64,000 nt of DNA, taken from the NCBI GenBank assembly GCA_002686945.1, contig NYYZ01000029.1:1-64000 (forward strand). The letters run 5' to 3'. The position numbers and the translations under genes are program-made. The notes under the pieces were generated by a model. It did not search any database. It was not told the origin of the DNA and worked only from the letters and a program-made list of their open reading frames with translations. This document shows positions 42,559 to 50,854 of the stretch, in pieces. Numbering within the stretch: the stretch's first letter is position 1; every line of letters starts with the position of its first letter. The stretch is from Planctomycetota bacterium (GTDB lineage Bacteria > Planctomycetota > UBA1135 > GCA-002686595).

Positions 42559-44047
42559 GGATAGTATCAATGTCGCCAGCCCCGAGAACCAAAAGGGCAG
42601 CGGGGTCAACGATCCCTTGGACCAGTTCAGCTAGAGCCGTCTTCAGCCCTCCACCGGCTGAGGCATCGAGTCCTGCCCGACGCAAGCCCACCGCAAGGTC
42701 CTCAGCGCCCGCTTGACGGCCGTCGATAGTCTGCCTCGCACCATAGACATCCGCCACCACCACGCGGTCGGCCCCGCGCAAGGACTCTATGAATTCTTTC
42801 AGGAACCGTTGGGTGCGACTGGCCTGGTGAGGTTGGAACATCACATGCAGTGGCATTCCGGGAAAGACTCGACGAGCTGCCTCAAGTGTTACGCTCACCT
42901 CCGTTGGATGGTGAGCGTAGTCGTGCACCACTTGCACCCCTTGCACCTGGCCCCAGGATTCGAAGCGACGTTTTGTGCCCTCGTAGCGCGCGACTCCCCG
43001 AGCGGCGTGCTCTGCGAGCAGTGCTTGATCAAGGCCACTGTCGCCTCTTGCACTGAGGCCCACGGCCAATGCCACTGCGGCTGCAGCGTTGTCCACGTTG
43101 AAACGCCCGGGAACTTGCAAGCGCACAACGCCCGACGCCCAACCGGGCCCCACAATGCGAATCGAGAAATGGCCCCGGTCCTCCCCATGCAGTTCCACAT
43201 CGTACTCCCGTCCAAGAGTCCAGACTTCACAGCGCGCAGCCTCGCGCAGGAAATCGGGCGCGTCTGACGAAAGCACCAGCAACCCCCTGGGATCAATACC
43301 AGCGGCAAAACGCGCAAAGGCTCCTTCGAGAGCCTCCATGGACCCATAATAGTCCAAGTGATCCGCCTCCAGGTTGGTGATGATCCCGCCGCGGGGGCTG
43401 AGTTCCAGGAAAGTCCGGTCGTACTCGCAGGCTTCCACGGCCATGGGCGCGCCCGGCCTGGGCGCAACTACATTGCAGCCCAATCGCTGGTGCAGGCCAC
43501 CCACCAAGATGCCCGCGCCATCTAGGGGCATGCCCGCCAGAGAGCGGGCCTGGTCCATCCCACCCAAGGCCTCGAACAACATCCAAGTGGTGCTGGTCTT
43601 GCCATGGGTCCCTGCGACCGCCAGAGAGTCGTTGGCAGTCACGGCCCCAAGCGCATGTTTGTATCGCAACACGGGCACCCCCGCAGCCTCGGCAGCGAGA
43701 ACCTGGGGGTCTGAGTCCGGCACCGCCGCACTGCGAATCAGAGTCTGGGCATCGCCTGGGCAACTACTCGAAACAGAAGGACCAGAGGCCACCGCGACTC
43801 CGCTGGATTCCAGGGCACTTACAAACGCGGAGGGCATGGGATCATGGGCGCTGACCATATGACCCCGGACTTGAAGCAACTGCCCGATTGCGCTCATTCC
43901 TGCCCCTCCCGCCCCCAGCAGATGCACCCGCTGAGCAATGCCCGGGACCAGGCGGGGAGAAGTGGTACTGACTGTAGAAGTGATGTCTTTGGAATGGGTC
44001 TCTTGCACGGGCCTATCCCACCAAATGGAACCTCTGCACTCCAGCAT
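42515..44047 (-). CDS. murC: UDP-N-acetylmuramate--L-alanine ligase
   Basis: 510 residues if started at the ATG at 44047; a GTG at 44008 with GGTGGG and AGG upstream is a good alternative. Adds L-Ala to UDP-MurNAc. The N-terminal Rossmann motif is VHLLGAGGAGMSAIGQLL, the ATP loop VAGTHGKTSTTWM, then EACEYDRTFLELSP and VHDYAHHPTEVSVTL. It is divergent from the DUF2007 gene (46 nt) and separated by it from murG. Confidence 0.95.
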   Translation of the reverse strand: MLECRGSIWWDRPVQETHSKDITSTVSTTSPRLVPGIAQRVHLLGAGGAGMSAIGQLLQVRGHMVSAHDPMPSAFVSALESSGVAVASGPSVSSSCPGDAQTLIRSAAVPDSDPQVLAAEAAGVPVLRYKHALGAVTANDSLAVAGTHGKTSTTWMLFEALGGMDQARSLAGMPLDGAGILVGGLHQRLGCNVVAPRPGAPMAVEACEYDRTFLELSPRGGIITNLEADHLDYYGSMEALEGAFARFAAGIDPRGLLVLSSDAPDFLREAARCEVWTLGREYDVELHGEDRGHFSIRIVGPGWASGVVRLQVPGRFNVDNAAAAVALAVGLSARGDSGLDQALLAEHAARGVARYEGTKRRFESWGQVQGVQVVHDYAHHPTEVSVTLEAARRVFPGMPLHVMFQPHQASRTQRFLKEFIESLRGADRVVVADVYGARQTIDGRQAGAEDLAVGLRRAGLDASAGGGLKTALAELVQGIVDPAALLVLGAGDIDTIHDDLLSQLALRLDS

Positions 44048-44093
44048 TTGGTTCTGGTAGCGACAAATTCACCGTTGTCCTATATTTGCGACC

Positions 44094-44366
44094 ATGACGG
44101 CCCCGCTGATTGTCGCCTGGACTGGCAGCTCCCACACCTCTGCCCTGATCCTTAAGAGCCTGCTCACGGCTGCTGGGATTCCTGCCCAGGTGGCGGGGGA
44201 GGGATTGATGGACGAGTTCGCCCTCGCCAGCCGCCTGAGAGGCGGCTTGGGGCAGATCCTGGTGCCCGAAGACCAGCTGGCAGAAGCCAAGAAAATCCTG
44301 AGCGAGCACGAAGCGCGGGGGCCTCTGCCCGAGGACTTTGAAGTGGGCGAAGAGCAGGATCCGTAA
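44094..44366 (+). CDS. DUF2007 family small protein
   Basis: 90 residues. It starts with a strand and helix (LIVAWTGSSHTSALILKSLL) followed by GLMDEFALASRLRGGLGQIL and VPEDQLAEAKKILSEH, the ferredoxin-like layout of the DUF2007 family ('putative signal transducing protein'). No biochemical role is established. It is the only plus-strand gene inside the cell-wall cluster, lying between murC (divergent) and murG (convergent, 1 nt between stops), so it interrupts the usual murG-murC continuity. Confidence 0.8.
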   Translation: MTAPLIVAWTGSSHTSALILKSLLTAAGIPAQVAGEGLMDEFALASRLRGGLGQILVPEDQLAEAKKILSEHEARGPLPEDFEVGEEQDP

Positions 44367-44367
44367 C

Positions 44368-45495
44368 CTAGGCCAGAGATCCCGCGCACAACCCGTGGAT
44401 CTCCCTCAGGATCGACTCGCCGGCATTGGGAGGAGACACCTGCCCCAGGGCTCGCCTCATAGCCGAGCGCTGCTCTTCACCTTTGCCACTGAGCAGTTCT
44501 CCGAGCTGCGCGCAACGGTCCTGATTCAGGTCCTCCTCCTGGACAATCAAGCAGCCCTCCCCCAACAATGCCGCGTTGCGCTCCTGATGACGGTCCGCGT
44601 GATGGGGATAAGGTACAACCACCGCCGGAGTGCCCACGGCTCCGACCTCCGCCAGGGTAGAAGCACCACCACGGCAGAGCACCACCGTGGCAGCGGCAAG
44701 CAGGGCAGGCACATCACGGGAGTATTCCACGACCTTCAGACCTGGACGTGAGGGTGCGCCTTCTGAAGAACGCTTGGGGCCCACCGCTTGAAAGACGCTG
44801 ATACCCCGGGCGGCAAACTCATGGTCATGCTGGGTGATGAAACGGTTCAGGCTCTGGGCACCTTGACTGCCACCAAGAACTACGAGCAGTGGCCGGTCAG
44901 GGTCAAAGCCCAACGCCTCGCGAGCGGCAAGATCTTCGGTCCTTTGACGACGAAAGGCTGGAGCAACGGGGGGGCCAGTAATCTTGTGTCGTTCAGATCT
45001 TCTGGTAGGACAGGTGCCTTCGGTGGCATGAAACACTCGTCTTGTAAGGGGCGCCAACAGACGCGTGGCGCGGCCAGGAGTGGCGTTGATCTCAAGCAAG
45101 GCAATGGGAATACCCAGGCTGCGCGCGGCGAGGGCTGCGGGAACCGAAGTAAAACCGCCGAGGCCCAGCAAGACGTCGCTCTTGTGCGCGATGAGAGCCC
45201 TGCGAGCGAGGAGGGTTTGGGGAAGAAGATTCCAGAGGATGCGCGCGGTTGAAGGGGCTCCCCCACCCGGAGGTTCAAGGGTGAGCTGTACGCGCTCCAC
45301 CGGTGTCGGCGCAAGGCGCGCCTCAAGCCCTTCGAGCACGCGCTGCTCCACCGCACGACCGCTCTGAAACCAAAGCAGATCCAAGGGCGCTGAACTACGG
45401 TGCTGGGCCCAATGATCGAGCAGAGCGAGACCTGGGACCAGATGGCCTCCGGTTCCCCCGCCCGCTAGAGCAAGACGCAGCCCTTGAGTGCTCAC
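44368..45495 (-). CDS. murG: UDP-GlcNAc--lipid I GlcNAc transferase
   Basis: 375 residues from the GTG at 45495, which forms GTGA with the upstream gene. Makes lipid II at the cytoplasmic face of the inner membrane. The signature LALAGGGTGGHLVPGLAL is at the N-terminus. LLVVLGGSQGAQSLN and VVLCRGGASTLAEVGAVG form the donor-binding half, followed by VPYPHHADRHQERNA. All key glycines and the Glu of the donor site are present. Confidence 0.95.
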   Translation of the reverse strand: MSTQGLRLALAGGGTGGHLVPGLALLDHWAQHRSSAPLDLLWFQSGRAVEQRVLEGLEARLAPTPVERVQLTLEPPGGGAPSTARILWNLLPQTLLARRALIAHKSDVLLGLGGFTSVPAALAARSLGIPIALLEINATPGRATRLLAPLTRRVFHATEGTCPTRRSERHKITGPPVAPAFRRQRTEDLAAREALGFDPDRPLLVVLGGSQGAQSLNRFITQHDHEFAARGISVFQAVGPKRSSEGAPSRPGLKVVEYSRDVPALLAAATVVLCRGGASTLAEVGAVGTPAVVVPYPHHADRHQERNAALLGEGCLIVQEEDLNQDRCAQLGELLSGKGEEQRSAMRRALGQVSPPNAGESILREIHGLCAGSLA

Positions 45496-45824
45496 CGGCC
45501 AGAACGGGGGGCGGGGGAGATGATGGCTTCCGCTGGTTCCCGGGGAGTGGCCCCTGCTGCGGCCGTTGGGATGGAATGCAGGCCGAGGTTCGCGTTGGAC
45601 TCGGATGCCTCGCCTTGCACCTGGCTTCTGACAGAAGCCAAACGGGATACCGTGAACCCCATGTGTGATGGAACGTCTGGCTGCACACTCAAGTGCCAGC
45701 CTGTTTCCCCTAAAGCGGGCACAGCCTTGGATCCGGGCCTGAGCAATTCCCAGGTCGCGGGCAGAAAGAGCCCTAGCAGCAGAACGCAACCCAGCAAGAA
45801 TCCATAACGCAGGGGAACACTCAT
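45492..45824 (-). CDS. Hypothetical single-pass membrane protein in the cell-wall cluster
   Basis: 110 residues from the ATG at 45824, giving ATGA with the LysM gene; its own stop overlaps murG (GTGA). One N-terminal membrane helix (YGFLLGCVLLLGLFLPATW) is followed by ~80 residues of low-complexity, probably extracytoplasmic sequence. I recognise no family. Strict coupling on both sides suggests a role with the LysM protein or with MurG/FtsW at the septum, which is inference only. Confidence 0.7.
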   Translation of the reverse strand: MSVPLRYGFLLGCVLLLGLFLPATWELLRPGSKAVPALGETGWHLSVQPDVPSHMGFTVSRLASVRSQVQGEASESNANLGLHSIPTAAAGATPREPAEAIISPAPRSGR

Positions 45825-46993
45825 TTCACTCCTGCCCACCTACGACCACTGAGACCTGAGGCCCGCGCAAGTTTGAACGCCCCGCCAGGAGAGTCCTGGG
45901 CCCTGATGCTGCTACTGCTTGCGGGCAGTTGCAGAACCTGGCCGACGCGGATGCGATCGGGATCAAGTCCCGGATTGGCAGCCACAATGTTGGCCACCGT
46001 GCAGCCCTGTTGGGTCGCGATGCGACCGAGAATATCACCCGGGCGAACCCGATGGGTGGGGCCGCTGGGCGTGCGCGCCGGAGGGGTTGTCTTGGGCCTG
46101 CTACCCTGGCTGGACTTTGACGCTGATGGAGGCGCAGTTCGGGGCAGGCGCAATTCCTGACCCACAATGATGCGGTTCGGATCAATGCCCTTGTTCAATG
46201 CCACCACATCGGAGAGCCGAACTCCTGCGGGACAGTTGGCACTGATAATACGGCTGAGCACATCACCGGACTGCACGCGATAGACGTTCAGGCTGCGCAC
46301 GCGGCCAGAGTTCTTGGACTCACCGGAACCCTCTGCGACTGTAAGCAGCTTATGAGCTGCTGCAGTTTCAGTGACCGCCGAGGCTCGACTCACCAAAGAG
46401 TCGTCCCGAGCGGGCAGCATGATTCGTTGGCCCACAAGAATACGGTCGGGATCAAGCCCTGGATTACAAGCCATCACCTGGTCGGTAAAGCGCCTGCCGC
46501 CACACTCCCTCTCGACTATTGTGCTGAACACTTCTCCGGACCGCACCACATGCACCCGCTCAGGAAGGCTCTGGATCGCCCCGGGCTTGGAGCGTTGATC
46601 ACCCACAAGCACCTGCTCGGGGGCCTTGTCCTGCAGGCTGTGCGTGGCCGGACGCTGGGGCCGGGTCTGTTGCAGGATCTTTGCTGCCCGCCTGAGCCTG
46701 GCGGACTGAGGGTCAGGTACGAAAGACTCCCCAGCCGTAGGATCTGGGGTCCTGCGCATGCCTAGAGCGGGGTCCACGGGCAAAGAAGAATCCTGGACCT
46801 GCGGAGGCACCTGTGCCTGCGCAACAGTTGGTGGCTGAACCCGAGGTCGCACACGACGCTTGACTGCTTCCCCAGGGCCCTGTGCCACCGGGCCTTCAAT
46901 GCTCTCCGGCCGGTCTCCCCAGACCCCGACAGCAAACAGGGTAATCACGAGAAGAATTAGAGCCAGGACTCCGTAGCGTTCGATTTTTTGCAT
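45821..46993 (-). CDS. Membrane-anchored protein with three LysM domains
   Basis: 390 residues. A signal anchor (VLALILLVITLFAVGVW) precedes a ~110-residue Pro/Gln-rich linker and three LysM peptidoglycan-binding domains at about 147-194, 237-284 and 313-357. Each ends in a near-identical N-P-G-L-D-P-D-R-I-x-V-G-Q type stretch. Probably binds septal glycan strands on the periplasmic side. No catalytic domain is present. It lies 87 nt after ftsW and is coupled to the small membrane gene downstream. This position in a division cluster is not the standard one for LysM proteins. Confidence 0.9.
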   Translation of the reverse strand: MQKIERYGVLALILLVITLFAVGVWGDRPESIEGPVAQGPGEAVKRRVRPRVQPPTVAQAQVPPQVQDSSLPVDPALGMRRTPDPTAGESFVPDPQSARLRRAAKILQQTRPQRPATHSLQDKAPEQVLVGDQRSKPGAIQSLPERVHVVRSGEVFSTIVERECGGRRFTDQVMACNPGLDPDRILVGQRIMLPARDDSLVSRASAVTETAAAHKLLTVAEGSGESKNSGRVRSLNVYRVQSGDVLSRIISANCPAGVRLSDVVALNKGIDPNRIIVGQELRLPRTAPPSASKSSQGSRPKTTPPARTPSGPTHRVRPGDILGRIATQQGCTVANIVAANPGLDPDRIRVGQVLQLPASSSSIRAQDSPGGAFKLARASGLSGRRWAGVK

Positions 46994-47080
46994 GGGACTA
47001 GAGACTTAGGGTGAGTATTCGTGGGTCAGATCAAAAGGGTGATTACTTGGCAACACAGACCGGATGGTCCGCGTGAAGAG

Positions 47081-48283
47081 TTAGGTCGGATGGCTTTCCC
47101 CCCGAGCGGCGCCTAGAACCAGGCCGATGGCCAGGCAGGTCGCAAGCAGCGCCGAGCCCCCATCACTGATCAGGGGCAGGGCCATGCCCTTTGGCGGCGA
47201 AAGCTGAGTCACCACCGCCAGATGAATCATCGCTTGGGTGGTCACGCCCACAGTCAGACCAAAGGCAGCCAAGGCAGCGAAGCGATCCTTGACCGTCCGC
47301 ACCAACCGCAGCCCATTCCAGATGAAGCCTGCCCAGAGACCCACCAACACAAGCACGCCGAAGAGCCCGAGTTCTTCCCCGACCAGGGAACAAACATAGT
47401 CGGTTTGCATGTACTGCAGGCTCGCGTTACGGAAGCCGCCCTGCCCCAGGCCCTGACCGAAGAAATTCCCGCTCGCCATGGCCTCTGCCGCCCTGGCCAC
47501 CTGATCATTGGATGCTTCTCCAAAGAACACCGCAAGCCGGTCCCGCACGTAGCCCAAGACGCTGGCGGCACCCAAGAGAATCGCGCAAGCACAACTGACC
47601 GCTGACACAGCCAGATGCCGCCCTTGAAACCCGCCGACCCACATGGTGGCCATCCATGCCACTCCAAACAGAAGGGTACTGCCCACATCGGGCTCAAGCA
47701 GAATCAAGATCGTCACCACCAGGCCGGCTACCAAGGTTGGCAAATAGCCTCTGAGGCCATCGCTGACCCGGTCCCCCAGGTCAACACAGCGGCGGGCCAG
47801 CCATAGGATCGCCAACACTCTTGCCACTTCCGATGGCTGAATGGTGAAGGACAGGCCCGGGATCTGGATCCAGCGACGACTGCCATTGATGGCCACAGCA
47901 AAACCCGGCACAAAAACCAACAGCAACAGCACCACCGCAATCACAGCCAGGGCAGGGATCATCGGGCGCAGTCGAGCGAGGCCTATCCACCAGGCGCCAA
48001 GCAGGGCCAACACTGCCATGCCGCGCATGACGACAAGATTGACCAGCTCTTCGCGGAAGGCCGCCATGGGCAAGGTGGTGGCCGCGTGGCTGACCTGCAT
48101 GATCAGCCCAAGGCCCATCATGGCCAGGGTCAGGCAGAAAATGACCCTGGCGGGCTCCGCCGGACTAGCCGCAGGCTTGGGAGCAGTGATGGCACCTATG
48201 CGTGTGAACAGACCGAGTTGGACCTCAGAGGGAGCACCCAGGGCTGCCGCTGTTTGACCAGCTCTTCTCTGAAAGCGCGCCAT
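47081..48283 (-). CDS. ftsW: SEDS family lipid II polymerase FtsW
   Basis: 400 residues with about ten membrane segments. SEDS motifs are INGSRRWIQIPGLSFTIQPSE, YMQTDYVCSLVGEELGLFG (with the acidic polymerase residue) and LSPPKGMALPLISDGGSA. The final motif identifies FtsW over RodA by comparison (P-x-x-G-x-x-L-P-x-I-S-x-G-G-S). A ~45-residue cytoplasmic N-terminal tail precedes the first helix. Starts 4 nt after mraY; the transpeptidase partner is the pbp gene of the same cluster. Confidence 0.92.
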   Translation of the reverse strand: MARFQRRAGQTAAALGAPSEVQLGLFTRIGAITAPKPAASPAEPARVIFCLTLAMMGLGLIMQVSHAATTLPMAAFREELVNLVVMRGMAVLALLGAWWIGLARLRPMIPALAVIAVVLLLLVFVPGFAVAINGSRRWIQIPGLSFTIQPSEVARVLAILWLARRCVDLGDRVSDGLRGYLPTLVAGLVVTILILLEPDVGSTLLFGVAWMATMWVGGFQGRHLAVSAVSCACAILLGAASVLGYVRDRLAVFFGEASNDQVARAAEAMASGNFFGQGLGQGGFRNASLQYMQTDYVCSLVGEELGLFGVLVLVGLWAGFIWNGLRLVRTVKDRFAALAAFGLTVGVTTQAMIHLAVVTQLSPPKGMALPLISDGGSALLATCLAIGLVLGAARGESHPT

Positions 48284-48287
48284 GGAT

Positions 48288-49436
48288 TCACCTCACCTTG
48301 AGCAAGGCCAAACTGGTCAAAGCCGCGAGGGCGGTCACCAGCCAAAGACGGACGACCACGGTTACCTCGTGAATCGCGCCCGTGGGAGAGCGTCGAAAGA
48401 GACCCCCTTCAAGATTGAAGGCATGGTGCAAGGGCGCGATCGTGAAAATCCGCTTGCCTCCGCTGATCCTGAAGTAGACCCGCTGCAGCGCGGTGGAACC
48501 CAATTCAGCAAAGGGCACCAGAGCGATCAGAGGCAACACCAGTTCTTGCTTGCTGACCAAAGCCATCCAACCGAGCAAGCCGCCCAGGGGCAATGAACCA
48601 GAATCCCCCATGAAGACTCGTGCGGGAAAAGCATTGAACCACAAGAACCCCGCGCAGGATCCCACCAGAGCTCCGCCCATGACGCTCATCTCAGCAGCCT
48701 CGGGCACATAGGTCAGACCGAGATAGTCTGTCCAGTCCCAGCGCCCCATCACATAGCAAAAAACCGCCAGAGCGCCCCCCGCAATCATGGTGCAGCCAGC
48801 GGCCAGACCGTCCATGCCGTCGGTGATGTTGACCGCGTTCGCGGTGCCCGCCACCACCAGCCAGCCAACAATCACGAAGATCCCCATGCCAAATACATCA
48901 TGGCCCAAGTCAATTGACCAGCCTTTGAAGAAGGGTGGGTGCATAGCCAGCAGGTTGTAGCGCCCGGACACATGGGCGGTCCAAGCCATGGCGGCGACTA
49001 CCAACCCCGCGACCACCAATTGTCCCAACAGCTTGCTCTTCTCGCTCAAGCCATCGCTGCCGCGCACAGTCAGCTTGAGAAAGTCATCCACAAAGCCCAC
49101 CGCTCCCAGACCCGCCACCAAGACGAGCCCCAGAATCACATGTACATTGTCCAAGCGACACCACAGCAAGGTGGTGCACAACAAGGCCGCCACCAGAAAG
49201 GACCCACCCATGGTCGGGGTCCCCATCTTGCCCGCGGCTCTGGAGTGGGTAGCCAGAGCATCGGAATCGCTCTTGCTCACATCTTCGCGAATGCGGTGAC
49301 GTTCGAGCCAGGCGATCGCCGGGCCTCCCATCAGAAGTGCCAGGCCAAAACCAGTCAGCACGGCCATTGCACCGCGAAAGCTGATGTAACGGAAGAGCCC
49401 CAGCCCCGCGTACTCGTGCATCAGGATGTATAGCAT
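48288..49436 (-). CDS. mraY: Phospho-N-acetylmuramoyl-pentapeptide transferase
   Basis: 382 residues, polytopic. Transfers phospho-MurNAc-pentapeptide to undecaprenyl phosphate to give lipid I. The Mg-binding aspartates are in GFVDDFLKL, NITDGMDGLA and VFMGDSGSLPLGG; PLHHAFNLEGG holds the conserved His pair. N-terminus MLYILMHEYAGLGLFRYISFR is typical. ATG overlaps the murF stop by 1 nt (TGATG). Confidence 0.96.
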   Translation of the reverse strand: MLYILMHEYAGLGLFRYISFRGAMAVLTGFGLALLMGGPAIAWLERHRIREDVSKSDSDALATHSRAAGKMGTPTMGGSFLVAALLCTTLLWCRLDNVHVILGLVLVAGLGAVGFVDDFLKLTVRGSDGLSEKSKLLGQLVVAGLVVAAMAWTAHVSGRYNLLAMHPPFFKGWSIDLGHDVFGMGIFVIVGWLVVAGTANAVNITDGMDGLAAGCTMIAGGALAVFCYVMGRWDWTDYLGLTYVPEAAEMSVMGGALVGSCAGFLWFNAFPARVFMGDSGSLPLGGLLGWMALVSKQELVLPLIALVPFAELGSTALQRVYFRISGGKRIFTIAPLHHAFNLEGGLFRRSPTGAIHEVTVVVRLWLVTALAALTSLALLKVR

Positions 49437-50854
49437 CAGGCCTGCGCGAGCTGCGCTGCCCCCCTGGCGGCGTGCAAGTCCGAGACGAGTTGATCCAGGT
49501 GAGCACCACGGCTGCCCTTGAACAGCACCGTGTCACCCGGGTGGAGTTGTGCTGGCAGACCCACGCGCGCCTGCTCCAGATCGGCGAAGTAGCACACACG
49601 GGCAGGATCCATGCCTGCAGCCAGGGCGCCCTCATGGGTGTCTTGCACCTTTGGTCCAATGAGAATCAAGCGCTCAAGGCCAGCCTGGGCCAGATCCCGC
49701 CCCAGATCCCGGTGCAACTCACGGGAAGCCTCGCCCAACTCGTTCATATCCCCCATCACCAGTACCCGAGAGGTACCGCCTTCCATCCCCGCCAGGACGC
49801 GAAGTGCAGCACGCATGGAACTTGGATTGGAGTTGTAGGTTTCGTCGATCAGGCGCATGCCCCTGACCTCCATCTGTACGCCTCGACCGGGACTTGCGGC
49901 CACTGCGGGCAAGCCCACAAGCAGCTCATCCAGATCCAGGCCCAGACCAAGACCCGCGCAAAGGGCTGCCAGAACATTCTGCACCTGGTGATGACCCAGG
50001 AGAGGTACGCGCACCTGACGAGGCTGGGCAATCAGGCTGCCAGCCAAAGTGAATACCGAGCAGCCTTCGTGGAACACGAGGTCGCGGGCAATCAAATCGC
50101 CCTCGTCTCCAAGGCCAAAGGTCAGTACGCGGGCGCGGGTAAGACGGCGCATTCGGCTTGTGCGGGGACACTGAGCATTGAGCACACAGAAACCGTCCGG
50201 GCCCAGCGATGCGGGCAGAGCACTCTTTTCCACAGCCACCCCGTCCTCGTCATCCAGTCCCTCTAGATGACTTGGCCCCACATTGGTCACGATGGCGCTG
50301 GTGGGTTGGGCCAGACGACAAAGGTTCGCAATCTCGCCCTTGCCATTGGTGCCCATCTCAAGGATGAGCACATCGGTTTCGGGAGCACACCTGAGCAGGG
50401 TGTGGGGCACACCGATGTCGTTGTTGAAGGAAGCAGGAGAAGCGCTCGGGGTGAGGGAAGTACTCTCGAGCAGTTGCAAGAGAATCTGCTTGGTACTGGT
50501 CTTGCCGCAGGATCCGGTGATGCCCAGCACATGTACATCCTGACGCAGACGATAGGCGGCTCCGATTTCTCCCAGAGCCCGGCGGGGATTGGCGCAGATC
50601 AGAACAGACACGGACTCAGGCAATTCCGGCACCTCGCCCCCTTCACGCAGCAAGACTGCCGAAGCCCCCGCCTGCACAGCTTGAGCAACAAAGGCCTGAC
50701 CATCAAAACTCGGTCCGCGTAGAGCCAGGAACAGGTCTCCTGCGCGGATCGAGCGGGTGTCGGTGGAGATGCCCCCCAGGTCCATGCGCTCTGGCCCACG
50801 TACAAGACGCGCACCGCTAGCTTGGAGTACCAGGTCCAGGGTCAAGCGCGACAA
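49436..50854 (-). CDS. murF: UDP-MurNAc-tripeptide--D-alanyl-D-alanine ligase
   Basis: 472 residues, starting at a TTG (50854) that has a strong AGGAGG 7 nt upstream inside murE, so this non-ATG start is well supported. A second TTG at 50845 would give a TTGA overlap but lies too far from that site. The ATP loop is GITGSCGKTSTKQIL; also FNNDIGVPHTLL, LEMGTNGKGEIANLC and DETYNSNPSSMRAAL. Overlaps murE by 13 nt. Confidence 0.95.
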   Translation of the reverse strand: MSRLTLDLVLQASGARLVRGPERMDLGGISTDTRSIRAGDLFLALRGPSFDGQAFVAQAVQAGASAVLLREGGEVPELPESVSVLICANPRRALGEIGAAYRLRQDVHVLGITGSCGKTSTKQILLQLLESTSLTPSASPASFNNDIGVPHTLLRCAPETDVLILEMGTNGKGEIANLCRLAQPTSAIVTNVGPSHLEGLDDEDGVAVEKSALPASLGPDGFCVLNAQCPRTSRMRRLTRARVLTFGLGDEGDLIARDLVFHEGCSVFTLAGSLIAQPRQVRVPLLGHHQVQNVLAALCAGLGLGLDLDELLVGLPAVAASPGRGVQMEVRGMRLIDETYNSNPSSMRAALRVLAGMEGGTSRVLVMGDMNELGEASRELHRDLGRDLAQAGLERLILIGPKVQDTHEGALAAGMDPARVCYFADLEQARVGLPAQLHPGDTVLFKGSRGAHLDQLVSDLHAARGAAQLAQA

